Translations under genes and position numbers: made by a program
Shown here: positions 1-8,068 of the stretch, one piece after another
Position numbering within the stretch: the stretch's first letter is position 1
Layout of the letters: each line of letters begins with the position of its first letter
Source: Infirmifilum lucidum
GTDB taxonomy: Archaea > Thermoproteota > Thermoprotei > Thermofilales > Thermofilaceae
Direction: 5' to 3'
DNA length: 64,000 nucleotides
Assembly: GCF_014876775.1 (NCBI RefSeq)
Contig: NZ_CP062310.1
Location: 124,001-188,000 of the forward strand
The notes under the pieces: generated by a model
Told to the model about the DNA's origin: nothing
Databases searched by the model: none
What the model saw: the letters and a program-made list of their open reading frames with translations, nothing else

Positions 1-540
1 GTGAGTATCGATGAAGCCTGCAACCTTGTGGGCTATTCCCCTGAAGTCTGTTAGAGCATAAGACTGCCTTAGTTCGGCAATGAACATTTTCAGCTCACTG
101 TCGACAGGCTGGAGAAAGAGGGGGATAAGAACAATCGACAGAAGGAAGAAAATAACAAAAACCAGGCTGAGGTCTTTAATCAGCGTTGTTTTAAATGCCT
201 TGAATACCACTTGTAGTATAAGACCTGCTGTTTGCCTCCCGCCAAACCTAAACTCAGAAAGATTCAGTCTGGTAAGATGCGCAGCTGTGAGTAGAGCTGC
301 GAGTAGAATGGGGTATAATTGCCGAAGGATCTCTAATTGGGGGTAGGAAAACCACCACGGGTTTAGCTTAGCGGCGAAATACACAAGTAGCTCTAGAGGC
401 CACTTCGGGAAAAATATAAAAATGAGATAACAAATGAAATAGTAAAGGAGAAATATAAAAATGAGAAATAAAAGAATGAGACAGTAAAGTGAGAGGTGGA
501 GTAAGAGTTGTGTAACATATCTTCTATCAAGACGCCACAT
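1..540 (-). CDS. Polytopic membrane protein, truncated by the left edge
   Basis: A minus-strand frame is open from an ATG at 540 to the window edge (180 residues seen; the C-terminus lies outside). Residues about 14-47 form one long hydrophobic stretch rich in L, I, F and Y. Further hydrophobic segments lie near 68-90 and 125-148, so it is a multi-pass membrane protein. I do not recognise the family. It diverges from the gene at 652, with about 110 bp of AT-rich sequence between them. A 16-bp direct repeat (412-427 and 451-466) doubles an LIFIF motif in the first membrane segment. Composition is much AT-richer than most of the window, as in the rest of this island, which suggests transfer. 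Confidence 0.65.
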   Translation of the reverse strand, partial: MWRLDRRYVTQLLLHLSLYCLILLFLIFIFLLYYFICYLIFIFFPKWPLELLVYFAAKLNPWWFSYPQLEILRQLYPILLAALLTAAHLTRLNLSEFRFGGRQTAGLILQVVFKAFKTTLIKDLSLVFVIFFLLSIVLIPLFLQPVDSELKMFIAELRQSYALTDFRGIAHKVAGFIDTH

Positions 541-651
541 ATTACTAGCAATATTTTCTAATGTCTTTTTAAATTTTACTAGTTATTATAAGGCTTATCA
601 TGGAAAAATTAACAATATTTTCTTATTTTTCAGTTTATATCACGAAGCAGA
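541..651. promoter_or_regulatory. AT-rich divergent promoter region
   Basis: This 111-bp gap between two divergent starts (540 on minus, 652 on plus) is very AT-rich. It has TATA-like stretches near 570-592 and 632-638, so both genes are probably transcribed from it. No palindromic operator was seen. Confidence 0.4.
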
Positions 652-1131
652 ATGGAGAAGCACACCCATGTGTGTAAATGTATACACGACGAGTACATAA
701 GCTACGCTGAGAAACTGCTGAACCAAGCGAGAGGCGAGCTAGAAGCCGTAGAAATCCTACTGAGCTCCAGCGAGCAGGTAGACACGAGAGTCACCCTACG
801 CCTACTAGCAGAGGCCATCGAGAAGGAACTAAAGTCCTACTACCTCCTCTACTTCCCACAAGTACGCAGCGCCATTAATCGGGTGCTAAGCCGAGCCGAA
901 CACGGCGAGACACCCTGCCCCAAGAGCCCCGAAGAGATAAAGAGAGTTCTGCGGGAGCTCGGCCATAAACCGGCGAGAGAAATACTCATAGAACTCCTCG
1001 ATGTCGAGTGGGAAAAATCAAACCTGAAGAGCCTAACACGCAAAGGCTTAGAGGACGTAACTATGAAACTGGAGAAACTTTCTTCTTATGATCCACGATT
1101 CAGGCCCTGTGTTAAAGTATATTGGAAATAG
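652..1131 (+). CDS. Small helical protein, possibly AbiV/HEPN-like
   Basis: A 159-residue, largely alpha-helical protein with no membrane segment. The N-terminus has a CKC-type cysteine/histidine cluster (residues 8-12). The pattern of an N-terminal helical pair, a central AEAIEKELKSYYLLY helix and a later GHK motif (about residue 104) is reminiscent of AbiV-type HEPN proteins, which are RNase-like or abortive-infection factors. That link rests on pattern only; I could not test it. It overlaps the next reading frame and lies upstream of a PglX-like/BrxL-like pair, so a defence role is plausible. It is AT-richer than the window average. Confidence 0.6.
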   Translation: MEKHTHVCKCIHDEYISYAEKLLNQARGELEAVEILLSSSEQVDTRVTLRLLAEAIEKELKSYYLLYFPQVRSAINRVLSRAEHGETPCPKSPEEIKRVLRELGHKPAREILIELLDVEWEKSNLKSLTRKGLEDVTMKLEKLSSYDPRFRPCVKVYWK

Positions 1132-1139
1132 TTACTAGT

Positions 1140-1754
1140 ATGCTCTACGAGCACCTTCCACGTAGCTTTGACGAGTATACGGCTATCCTACGTGACTCCG
1201 TGATTTCTTCTCCTGAAGATAGGAAGAAGATGATAGATGTGCTGAATAGAGGGGCCGATGAGATTATCCCCAAGCTCGACATAGACGACATGCTGTCTTC
1301 GACGCTCCAGTGGTTTACTCAAATTAGCAGGGAAGTTGAGTCCATCAAACAATCATTAGCAAAGAACATGGAAGATATTTCCGCTAACCTTAAGGAATGC
1401 ATGAAGGTGGCGAGAAAACAAGTAGGATTCGCTCTCGACGAAGAAGGTATAAAGACTAAGACTCTAGTTAGCGCCGCTATTAACACAGGTAGTACCCATG
1501 TACTCTGCGCGAACCTCATACCAGTCGCCCTCATCGTTGAAGTCTACTACATGGCCACAAGGTACCCGGATGAAGGAGAGATCCCCGAGAAGCTCCTCAA
1601 GCGCGACACGCAGGGAGAAATTCTCAAAGCCGCTAGGAAAACACTGGAAGCCCTCGAAGAAGGCACTAAAAGCCTGGGGACTCTGAAGAGCCTCTCGGAG
1701 AGAAACACGGGCATAAAGCAGGCAGTCGAGTCCCTAGGAATTCACTTCTGCTAA
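1140..1754 (+). CDS. Helical hypothetical protein in defence-type island
   Basis: An all-helical soluble protein of about 204 residues. The frame also opens at a TTG (1122) overlapping the preceding gene, but ATG 1140 is preferred. The middle has a coiled-coil-like stretch (residues about 60-95), followed by a short hydrophobic patch around 125-145 and a lysine/glutamate-rich C-terminal helix. The family is not recognised. Tight coupling with the gene at 652 suggests they act together. A 247-bp gap separates it from the restriction-type gene, so the two small genes may be a separate transcription unit. Confidence 0.6.
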   Translation: MLYEHLPRSFDEYTAILRDSVISSPEDRKKMIDVLNRGADEIIPKLDIDDMLSSTLQWFTQISREVESIKQSLAKNMEDISANLKECMKVARKQVGFALDEEGIKTKTLVSAAINTGSTHVLCANLIPVALIVEVYYMATRYPDEGEIPEKLLKRDTQGEILKAARKTLEALEEGTKSLGTLKSLSERNTGIKQAVESLGIHFC

Positions 1755-1972
1755 GAACCGAAGTCGCTAACCAGACCCGACTTTCTTATGTGCTTCGTAA
1801 GTGAGCACCACGGCAAGTACTGATAAGCCTGCTCCGTCAAGGTGTCCATTGAGCCCGAAAAGAGACTCTAGTTGTCTATCTCTACAGGGGCCAAATAGCT
1901 ACTCAAGCTTGTTGTGCGAGAATATCTCCGAGAATGTGCACCATGGGACTCCTTTCGCAGTCTCTTTATGTG

Positions 1973-1986
1973 AAAAATTTATAGCT
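1973..1986 (+). promoter_or_regulatory. TATA-like element before the PglX-like gene
   Basis: An AT-rich segment with TTTATA at about 1979-1984, 18-32 bp before the ATGs at 2002 and 2011. It supports a start there rather than at the upstream GTG (1801). The 67 residues encoded between 1801 and 2001 are serine/cysteine-rich and do not look like protein from a thermophile. Confidence 0.4.
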
Positions 1987-2001
1987 AAAAATATTAAAAA
2001 G

Positions 2002-5000
2002 ATGTTGACTATGTCGTTTAAAGGCATAGACATTGATAACATTATCCACTGTATTCGAGATTCCGTGCACAGTGCACACACCGAGGAGGACTTAAGGGTT
2101 CGTGTGTCGGCCTGTATCGAGGAAAAGATAATAAAGCCTCTCGGGATCACGACCTACGGGAAATACGAGTACACTCTCGTCTCGGGCGTCCGCCCTGACG
2201 CTCTCTACGGGCACGTCATAGTGGAGTACAAGGCGCCGGGAAAGCTTTCAAGAGAGGGAGATATAGCCAGAGCCAAGGAGCAGGTAATCAATTACATAAT
2301 GAAGGAGGCCCGCTCCAAGGAAGAGTGGGGCAGGTACTTGGGGATCATAATAAGCGATAGGATTGCTTTTGTGAGGTACGACAGGCCCAGGAACCAGTGG
2401 ATACTGCGCGGCCCATACGAGATCTCCAGGGAAACCCTAATCAAGGTCATCGAGGCCATCAGGGGCCTCTCAAGGAAGAGCCTGGACGCCGACCACCTGC
2501 TCGAGGACTTCGGCTCTAAAAGCCCCGTCGCGAGGCAGGTAGTCAGGGTGCTTTACAGAAAGCTCTCCGAGGCGCTCAACGACAAGAAACACGCGAAGGT
2601 AGAGGTTCTCTTCCAGGACTGGCTCAGGCTCTTTAGGCAAGCTACCGGCTACGACCCCGAGAAGCTCAAAGAGATAAAGGAGCTCGCAGAGCTCTACAGC
2701 CTGGCCGGGAAAGTCAACTATGACAGGTTGCTCTTCTCAGTGCACACCTACTTCGCTCTCATCATGAAGCTACTGGCGGCCGAGGTGGTGTACCTGTATG
2801 GCCGGGGGAAGTTCCTCAAGTCCTACGTAGCTGAGCTCGAAGACGCCTACATGCAGGGTGGCTCGGAGGCATTACGGAATATGATGACAGAGCTCGAGGG
2901 GGGAGGCCTCTTCAGGAAACTCCTGGGGATAACGAACTTCCTGGAGGGGGACTACTTCGCGTGGTATCTTGAGGTTCTCGACGAGGAGCTCGCGGACGCC
3001 GTAGCGCTGGTCTTGAGGACACTGGAGAACTACGAGCCCGCGACGCCGCACCTGGAGCCAGAGTTCACCAGGGACTTGTTCAAGAGGCTCTACCAGAACC
3101 TCATACCGGGCGACCTACGCCACCACCTAGGCGAGTACTACACACCCGACTGGCTCGCCGAGCTTGTCCTAGATGAGGTGGGGCTTACCGACGAAAAGCT
3201 GGAGGAGATGGGAAGAGACGACCCCCTGAAGCCGCTAGGCATCAGGGTCTTGGATCCTGCCTGCGGTTCTGGGACTTTCTTGATCGCCTATCTGAAAAGG
3301 CTGAGAATGTACGCCGAGAAACACTTCCTTCTCGACGTGCTTGCCGAGTATGCTTTGAAGAACGTCGTGGGCTACGACCTGAACCCCCTGGCTGTCCTCA
3401 CTGCGAGGGCGAACTACCTGCTAGCAATAGGTGACCTACTCGCACACGTTAAAGGAGAGCACGAGCTACCAGTTTACTTAGCTGACTCCATAATGGTTGA
3501 GGCCAGGAGCACGCTCGTCGGACAGGTTTACGTGCTGAGGACAGCGGCCGGCCACTTCGAGATCCCAGTTGAAGTAGTCGAGGGAAATCTACTAAACGAG
3601 ATTCTAGGCATAATCGAGGAAACAGTTCCGCTCAAGTACAGCGAGGAGGAGTTCGCCTCGAGGCTCAGGAGGAAGCTCGGCAAAGACAGCAACATAGTTT
3701 CCGCTCTAAAGGATCTCTACAGGACGTTTAGGAAACTGGAGGAGGAGGGCAAGGATAGGGTGTGGGCCTCAATACTGAGGAACACTTTCGCGCCGCTGGT
3801 CAAGGGCAAGTTCGACTACGTTGTCGGGAACCCGCCATGGGTCAACTGGGAGAACCTGCCAGAAGAATACAGAAAAATAAGTGAATTCCTGTGGAAAAAA
3901 TATGGACTTTTAGGTAGAGGACGAGGACTTGGAAAAGTAAAAAGAGACCTAGCAATGCTCTTCCTAGCAAGATGCTTTGACCTCTACTTAAGAGATGGTG
4001 GTATCTTAGGATTTCTAATACCATTCACTGTTTTTAAGACACAGGCTGGTGCAGGTTTCAGAAGCTACATAGCGTCGTGGAAGATTAATATGATTCACGA
4101 TACGGTAACACTGTATCCATTTGAAGGCGCGGTGAACAGGGCATCAGCCATAGTGGTTGAAAAATCAAGGCCAACAACTCCGTCGAGAGAACTAAAGGTT
4201 AGACATGTAGTATGGATAAACAAGTATGGTGGGCCTATACCCACAAACATGCCTCTTGAGGAAGTCCTTAAAGTAACAAGGAGAGAAGAGATGGTTATGA
4301 TGCCGTTAGGTAAAACTCCAGACGCACCATGGATGCAGATTACGGAGAAAGCTAAAAGAGCTGTGGAAAAAGTCCTGAACTATCCGGCACCCAGGACTTA
4401 TGAGGCTCATGCAGGTGTCTATACGGCATTTAACCAAATATATTATGTAAAGGTGCTAGATAAGGATGGTTACTTAATAATAACTAATCCGCCAGAGCCT
4501 GGGCAGAAAAAGAGTGCTAAACAGGTTACAGTCAAAATAGAGCCCGACCTGGTTTACCCGCTCATTAGAGGGAGAGACGTGAAAAAGTGGAGGGTAAGTT
4601 ATAAAGATAGATATGCAATCGTTCCTCATGATCCGAAGACAGGCAAGCCGATACCTGAAGAAAATATTAAAATGAATTGTCCAAAAACATACGAATACTT
4701 TTACACATACAAAAGTGAGTTAGAAAATCGTTCTATACATAGGCTTTGGGGTAAAGACAACCCATTTTATAGTGTATATGATATTGGTGCTTATACATTT
4801 GCTCTATATAAGGTTGTTTGGAAAAGAATTGCTGGCGCAATAACTGGGAAAGCTACAGAGTTTGCTTGTGCCGTAGCGGGGCCTAAAAGTATCTTGGATG
4901 TTCCTAAGCCCGTTATACCTGACGATGGAACTATACTCATACCGTTGGATAATGCTGATGAAGCATACTATATAGCTGGAGTACTCAACTCGACTATCGC

Positions 5001-5640
5001 TAGAGCCATAATCGCATCATATACTTACGAGTTGAGACAGGAAACACATATTGTAGAGAACGTTAAAATACCAAAGTATGCTGGCGATGACGTTCAGAAA
5101 CGTATCGCTGAGCTGAGCAAAAAGGCCCATGAACTTGCTGAGGAGATTTACGGCAAGGGTAGAAACTATTTAACAAGTGAGTTGTCAAGAGTTGAGAGCG
5201 AGCTTGACAGGGCTGTTGCACAGCTCTACGGTATAACCGAGGAGGAGCTCGAGGAGATTAAGAGGGTTTACAACATTCTTAGAGGTGAGTTCTCTGAGGA
5301 AGAGAGTGAGGAAGAGGAGGAAGTTTTCGCTCGTCCAAGCGTTTATTTTGTTAAAACTGATGTGAGGCCGGGCGTGAGGGATTATATAACTGTCAGAGTG
5401 TCTACTGAAGGTCTTGGAAAGCTCAAGCTCTCTCTTAAGGCTCCGTGGGGTATGAAAGAGCTTGTGTTGCCTGATGGCGAGCATAAGATTGAGGTTCCGC
5501 CTCTCGAGAGGGGTAATTATAGTGTAGGGTATAGTTGGGTTTGTGGGGAGTATTCTGGTGAGGGCTCTGTCGATATTGTCGTTGGCGAGCTAAAGAGTCC
5601 TAAGAGGGGTTTTTCTCAGCAATTTTTGGGTGATATTTAA
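2002..5640 (+). CDS. PglX-like / type IIG-like nuclease-methyltransferase fusion
   Basis: About 1212 residues from ATG 2002 (the frame is open back to a GTG at 1801). Near residue 66 lies a PD-(D/E)XK-type nuclease motif, RPDALYGHVIVEYK, with D, E and K in the expected order. An N6-adenine methyltransferase core follows: motif I VLDPACGSGTF near 415 and catalytic NPPW near 609. The C-terminal half should hold the target-recognition domain, followed by an acidic linker (EEESEEEEEV) and a beta-rich, Ig-like tail of about 100 residues. The order fits type IIG/Eco57I enzymes and PglX. It would methylate host DNA and perhaps cut unmodified DNA. Its stop overlaps the BrxL-like start. Composition turns AT-rich from about 3850, just after NPPW. 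Confidence 0.85.
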   Translation: MLTMSFKGIDIDNIIHCIRDSVHSAHTEEDLRVRVSACIEEKIIKPLGITTYGKYEYTLVSGVRPDALYGHVIVEYKAPGKLSREGDIARAKEQVINYIMKEARSKEEWGRYLGIIISDRIAFVRYDRPRNQWILRGPYEISRETLIKVIEAIRGLSRKSLDADHLLEDFGSKSPVARQVVRVLYRKLSEALNDKKHAKVEVLFQDWLRLFRQATGYDPEKLKEIKELAELYSLAGKVNYDRLLFSVHTYFALIMKLLAAEVVYLYGRGKFLKSYVAELEDAYMQGGSEALRNMMTELEGGGLFRKLLGITNFLEGDYFAWYLEVLDEELADAVALVLRTLENYEPATPHLEPEFTRDLFKRLYQNLIPGDLRHHLGEYYTPDWLAELVLDEVGLTDEKLEEMGRDDPLKPLGIRVLDPACGSGTFLIAYLKRLRMYAEKHFLLDVLAEYALKNVVGYDLNPLAVLTARANYLLAIGDLLAHVKGEHELPVYLADSIMVEARSTLVGQVYVLRTAAGHFEIPVEVVEGNLLNEILGIIEETVPLKYSEEEFASRLRRKLGKDSNIVSALKDLYRTFRKLEEEGKDRVWASILRNTFAPLVKGKFDYVVGNPPWVNWENLPEEYRKISEFLWKKYGLLGRGRGLGKVKRDLAMLFLARCFDLYLRDGGILGFLIPFTVFKTQAGAGFRSYIASWKINMIHDTVTLYPFEGAVNRASAIVVEKSRPTTPSRELKVRHVVWINKYGGPIPTNMPLEEVLKVTRREEMVMMPLGKTPDAPWMQITEKAKRAVEKVLNYPAPRTYEAHAGVYTAFNQIYYVKVLDKDGYLIITNPPEPGQKKSAKQVTVKIEPDLVYPLIRGRDVKKWRVSYKDRYAIVPHDPKTGKPIPEENIKMNCPKTYEYFYTYKSELENRSIHRLWGKDNPFYSVYDIGAYTFALYKVVWKRIAGAITGKATEFACAVAGPKSILDVPKPVIPDDGTILIPLDNADEAYYIAGVLNSTIARAIIASYTYELRQETHIVENVKIPKYAGDDVQKRIAELSKKAHELAEEIYGKGRNYLTSELSRVESELDRAVAQLYGITEEELEEIKRVYNILRGEFSEEESEEEEEVFARPSVYFVKTDVRPGVRDYITVRVSTEGLGKLKLSLKAPWGMKELVLPDGEHKIEVPPLERGNYSVGYSWVCGEYSGEGSVDIVVGELKSPKRGFSQQFLGDI

Positions 5641-7073
5641 TGTCTTCGGATCTTTTTGCGAAGATTAGGAGGTACTTTGGTGACTATGCTACGGATAAAA
5701 ATATAGCTAGTGTTGTAGAGTTGTCGAAGCTCCCGAGGTTTGTGGCTGAATATCTTGCTACGTACTTTTCTCATAAATATCCTGGTGATTGGGAAAGGAG
5801 GTTGCGGGAGTTCGTAAGTGAGTATTATTATGATGTTGGCGAGAAGGAGTTGTTAAAGTCGAGGTTGGTCGAGGATAAGGTCGTTAGGATACTTGATGAG
5901 TTGAGGGTGTGGGTGGAGCTTGGGAGTGGTGAGTATAGAGGGATTATAAGGGCTTTAGACGTCAGCGACGCTGTAGTTCCTAGGGAGATAGCGAATGCGT
6001 ATCCAATAACTATGGTTACCGGTGCTTGGGGCCTTTTAACATTGGTTTATGACCCTTCAAAGATCCCAAGGAACAGGAGGGGGGAGGCTTTGGCATCGCC
6101 GATTATCGTATCCGAGTTTAAGCCTCTTCAGACAGCTTCAGCAGATTTAAATGTTCTCAGGGAGGCTAGGCAATACTTTACTTTTGAAGAGTGGGTTGAT
6201 GTGCTCGTGAATACTTTAGGGCTTAACCATGAGATCTACAGTCTCAGACAGAAGTTGTTGATATTGTCGAGGCTTATTCCGCTGGTGGAGGAGAATGTGA
6301 ACCTTATGGAGTTCGGTCCCAGAGCTACAGGGAAAACATATACTTACAGGAATGTGAGCGCGTATACGAGGATAATAGCTGGTGGTCTAATATCTCCGGC
6401 AGCGCTCATATACAACTTGAGGACAGGCATGCCCGGTGAGATAGCCGTCAGGGATTGTGTTGTTTTTGATGAGATAAGCAGGGTGAGGTTTCAAAATCCT
6501 GATGAAATGATGGCTAAGCTTAAGGATTACATGGAGAGCAGTCAGTTTGAGAGGGGGAGGCAGAAGGGATCTTCGGGTTGTTCATTAGTGTTCATGGGTA
6601 ATGTCGAGGTGGAGAAGAGGCCTGAAGGATACGTGCCTGTAGAAGACCTAACCTATGAACTACCAAAATTTATGAGGGAATCGGCATTCATAGATAGGAT
6701 TCATGGAGTACTGCCGGGATGGGAAATTCCAAAAATAGGTCGCTCGAAAGCCTTCCTATCTAAAGGGTATGGTATAGCATCAGACTACTTTTCAGAAGCA
6801 ATGCATACTATGAGGAAAATAAGTTATGCCACAGAAATTGAGAAATACGTGGAATTGCAAGGAAGCATCACGGTGAGGGATGAAAAGTCCGTCAAGAAGA
6901 CCGTCAGCGCCTTACTAAAACTTCTCTTCCCAGATGAAGCCTTCGATAAGAAAGAATTAAAACAGGTGGTTGAGATAGCCGTCGAGATGAGGCAGAGAGT
7001 GAGAGATTGGTTGCACAAGCTGTCGCCGGAGGAGTTTCCACTAAATACCCTGTCATTCAGTATTAGGGGCTAA
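5640..7073 (+). CDS. brxL: BrxL-like AAA+ protein, short form without Lon-type protease domain
   Basis: A 477-residue protein coupled to the upstream methyltransferase by a TAATG overlap. Walker A is GPRATGKT (residues 226-233) and Walker B is CVVFDEIS (273-280). The segment RIHGVLPGWEIPKI (about 353-366), followed by SDYFSE, is the most BrxL-like part. BrxL proteins of BREX systems are DNA-binding hexameric ATPases related to Lon and MCM and are usually near 680 residues; here the C-terminal Lon-like protease domain is absent. It probably acts on DNA together with the methyltransferase in phage or plasmid exclusion. The BrxL assignment is from memory of family motifs. The ATPase call is firm. 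Confidence 0.75.
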   Translation: MSSDLFAKIRRYFGDYATDKNIASVVELSKLPRFVAEYLATYFSHKYPGDWERRLREFVSEYYYDVGEKELLKSRLVEDKVVRILDELRVWVELGSGEYRGIIRALDVSDAVVPREIANAYPITMVTGAWGLLTLVYDPSKIPRNRRGEALASPIIVSEFKPLQTASADLNVLREARQYFTFEEWVDVLVNTLGLNHEIYSLRQKLLILSRLIPLVEENVNLMEFGPRATGKTYTYRNVSAYTRIIAGGLISPAALIYNLRTGMPGEIAVRDCVVFDEISRVRFQNPDEMMAKLKDYMESSQFERGRQKGSSGCSLVFMGNVEVEKRPEGYVPVEDLTYELPKFMRESAFIDRIHGVLPGWEIPKIGRSKAFLSKGYGIASDYFSEAMHTMRKISYATEIEKYVELQGSITVRDEKSVKKTVSALLKLLFPDEAFDKKELKQVVEIAVEMRQRVRDWLHKLSPEEFPLNTLSFSIRG

Positions 7074-7087
7074 GCTTCCAAGAGACG

Positions 7088-7627
7088 CTATACTGCTAGG
7101 TATACTCTAATCCTTCCCGAGTGTATCTTCAGAACTGTGGTTTGGTGGCAATTTGATCTCTCCAGAACCCACGCTGGAGAATAGTTAAGGAGCTTTAAGA
7201 CCTCGTCTTCCACTACTCCATGGAGTAGCTTTTTCACGTCACTGGCTGTCAGAACCGATTTCTCGGAGCCTTTCTGGAAGTATTTTCTTTCGAGCTCGTC
7301 CTCGTAGATTGGCTCTTCTGCCTGGCACTCAAGTATTGTCCCGTTTTCCTCTAGGACAACGCTCCACGTGTTCTCCACGGCTCTTAACCTGAAGTATACG
7401 TATTTGCCGCGGGGCTTGCTCGCCAGGTTACACATGAGTGATAATTTCTCACTGGTTCTTATGCCGGTGTTGTAGTAGACGGCTACCGTCTTCAGGGTAT
7501 CGATCAAGTGAACCACTAGGGAGTATTGATACGAGTAGAAGGAGATGTTCTCGCCGACGAGTATAGCTGCAGGCACCTTCACTCTAAGTTCTCTCGGCTG
7601 TATACGCCCTATTTCGCTGGACTGCAC
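7088..7627 (-). CDS. Hypothetical protein, convergent with the BrxL-like gene
   Basis: A 179-residue soluble protein starting at a GTG (7627). The first 110 residues alternate short hydrophobic strands and look beta-rich. The C-terminal 60 residues look helical, ending in a basic strand. There is no signal peptide or recognisable motif. It is convergent with the BrxL-like gene (14-bp gap) and may mark the edge of the defence island. Family not recognised. Confidence 0.6.
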   Translation of the reverse strand: MQSSEIGRIQPRELRVKVPAAILVGENISFYSYQYSLVVHLIDTLKTVAVYYNTGIRTSEKLSLMCNLASKPRGKYVYFRLRAVENTWSVVLEENGTILECQAEEPIYEDELERKYFQKGSEKSVLTASDVKKLLHGVVEDEVLKLLNYSPAWVLERSNCHQTTVLKIHSGRIRVYLAV

Positions 7628-7749
7628 ATTACACAGGAGTACCTTGAATAAAAAGCCACTACATGGCTTGTAGCCTTATTCTCCATTTTTTACCTTCTGT
7701 ACTCAACAGTATCCTAGCTTCTCCGGTGTATACCCGGCTGTGGCAATAA

Positions 7750-8010
7750 CGGTGCCTGGAGGGACGGGGACTTGTCCTTTTAACGGATCCCGAGCCCAGG
7801 GAGGCTCCGGCCGAGGTTGAGGAGTCGGCTCTGCGTAGGTGGCTCTCGGGCTTCGGCTTCCTCACGGCGAGGCTGAGGGTGTCGGGCCACTACTCTCCAG
7901 TCGACGTGTGGGAGGTCGCCAAGTCCCTGAGGTCGAGGGGCGTCATCCCGGTTCACACGAGGGATCCTTTGACGCTTGCCGGCGTGTTCTCCGCAGTACT
8001 CCGGAGCTGA
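7750..8010 (+). pseudogene. 3' fragment of an RNase J-like (MBL/beta-CASP) nuclease
   Basis: An open frame runs from just after a TAA (7747-7749) to TGA 8008-8010 with no ATG or GTG start. Its product contains VSGHYSPVDVW and, further on, GVIPVHTRDP. The order SGH then IPxHT is typical of the C-terminal part of MBL-fold beta-CASP ribonucleases such as archaeal RNase J. Only about 80 residues remain and the metal-binding N-terminal half is absent, so this is a relic. Confidence 0.5.
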
Positions 8011-8068
8011 CTGGAAGGGGGCTGGAGCCGGGAGTGCTCGGCGGCGTCGGGGGAGAAAGTTTCTACTT

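Noticed and set aside
1801-2001. N-terminal extension of the PglX-like protein from a GTG
   Set aside because: 67 serine/cysteine-rich residues unlike the rest, and a TATA-like element lies inside this stretch just before the ATG at 2002.
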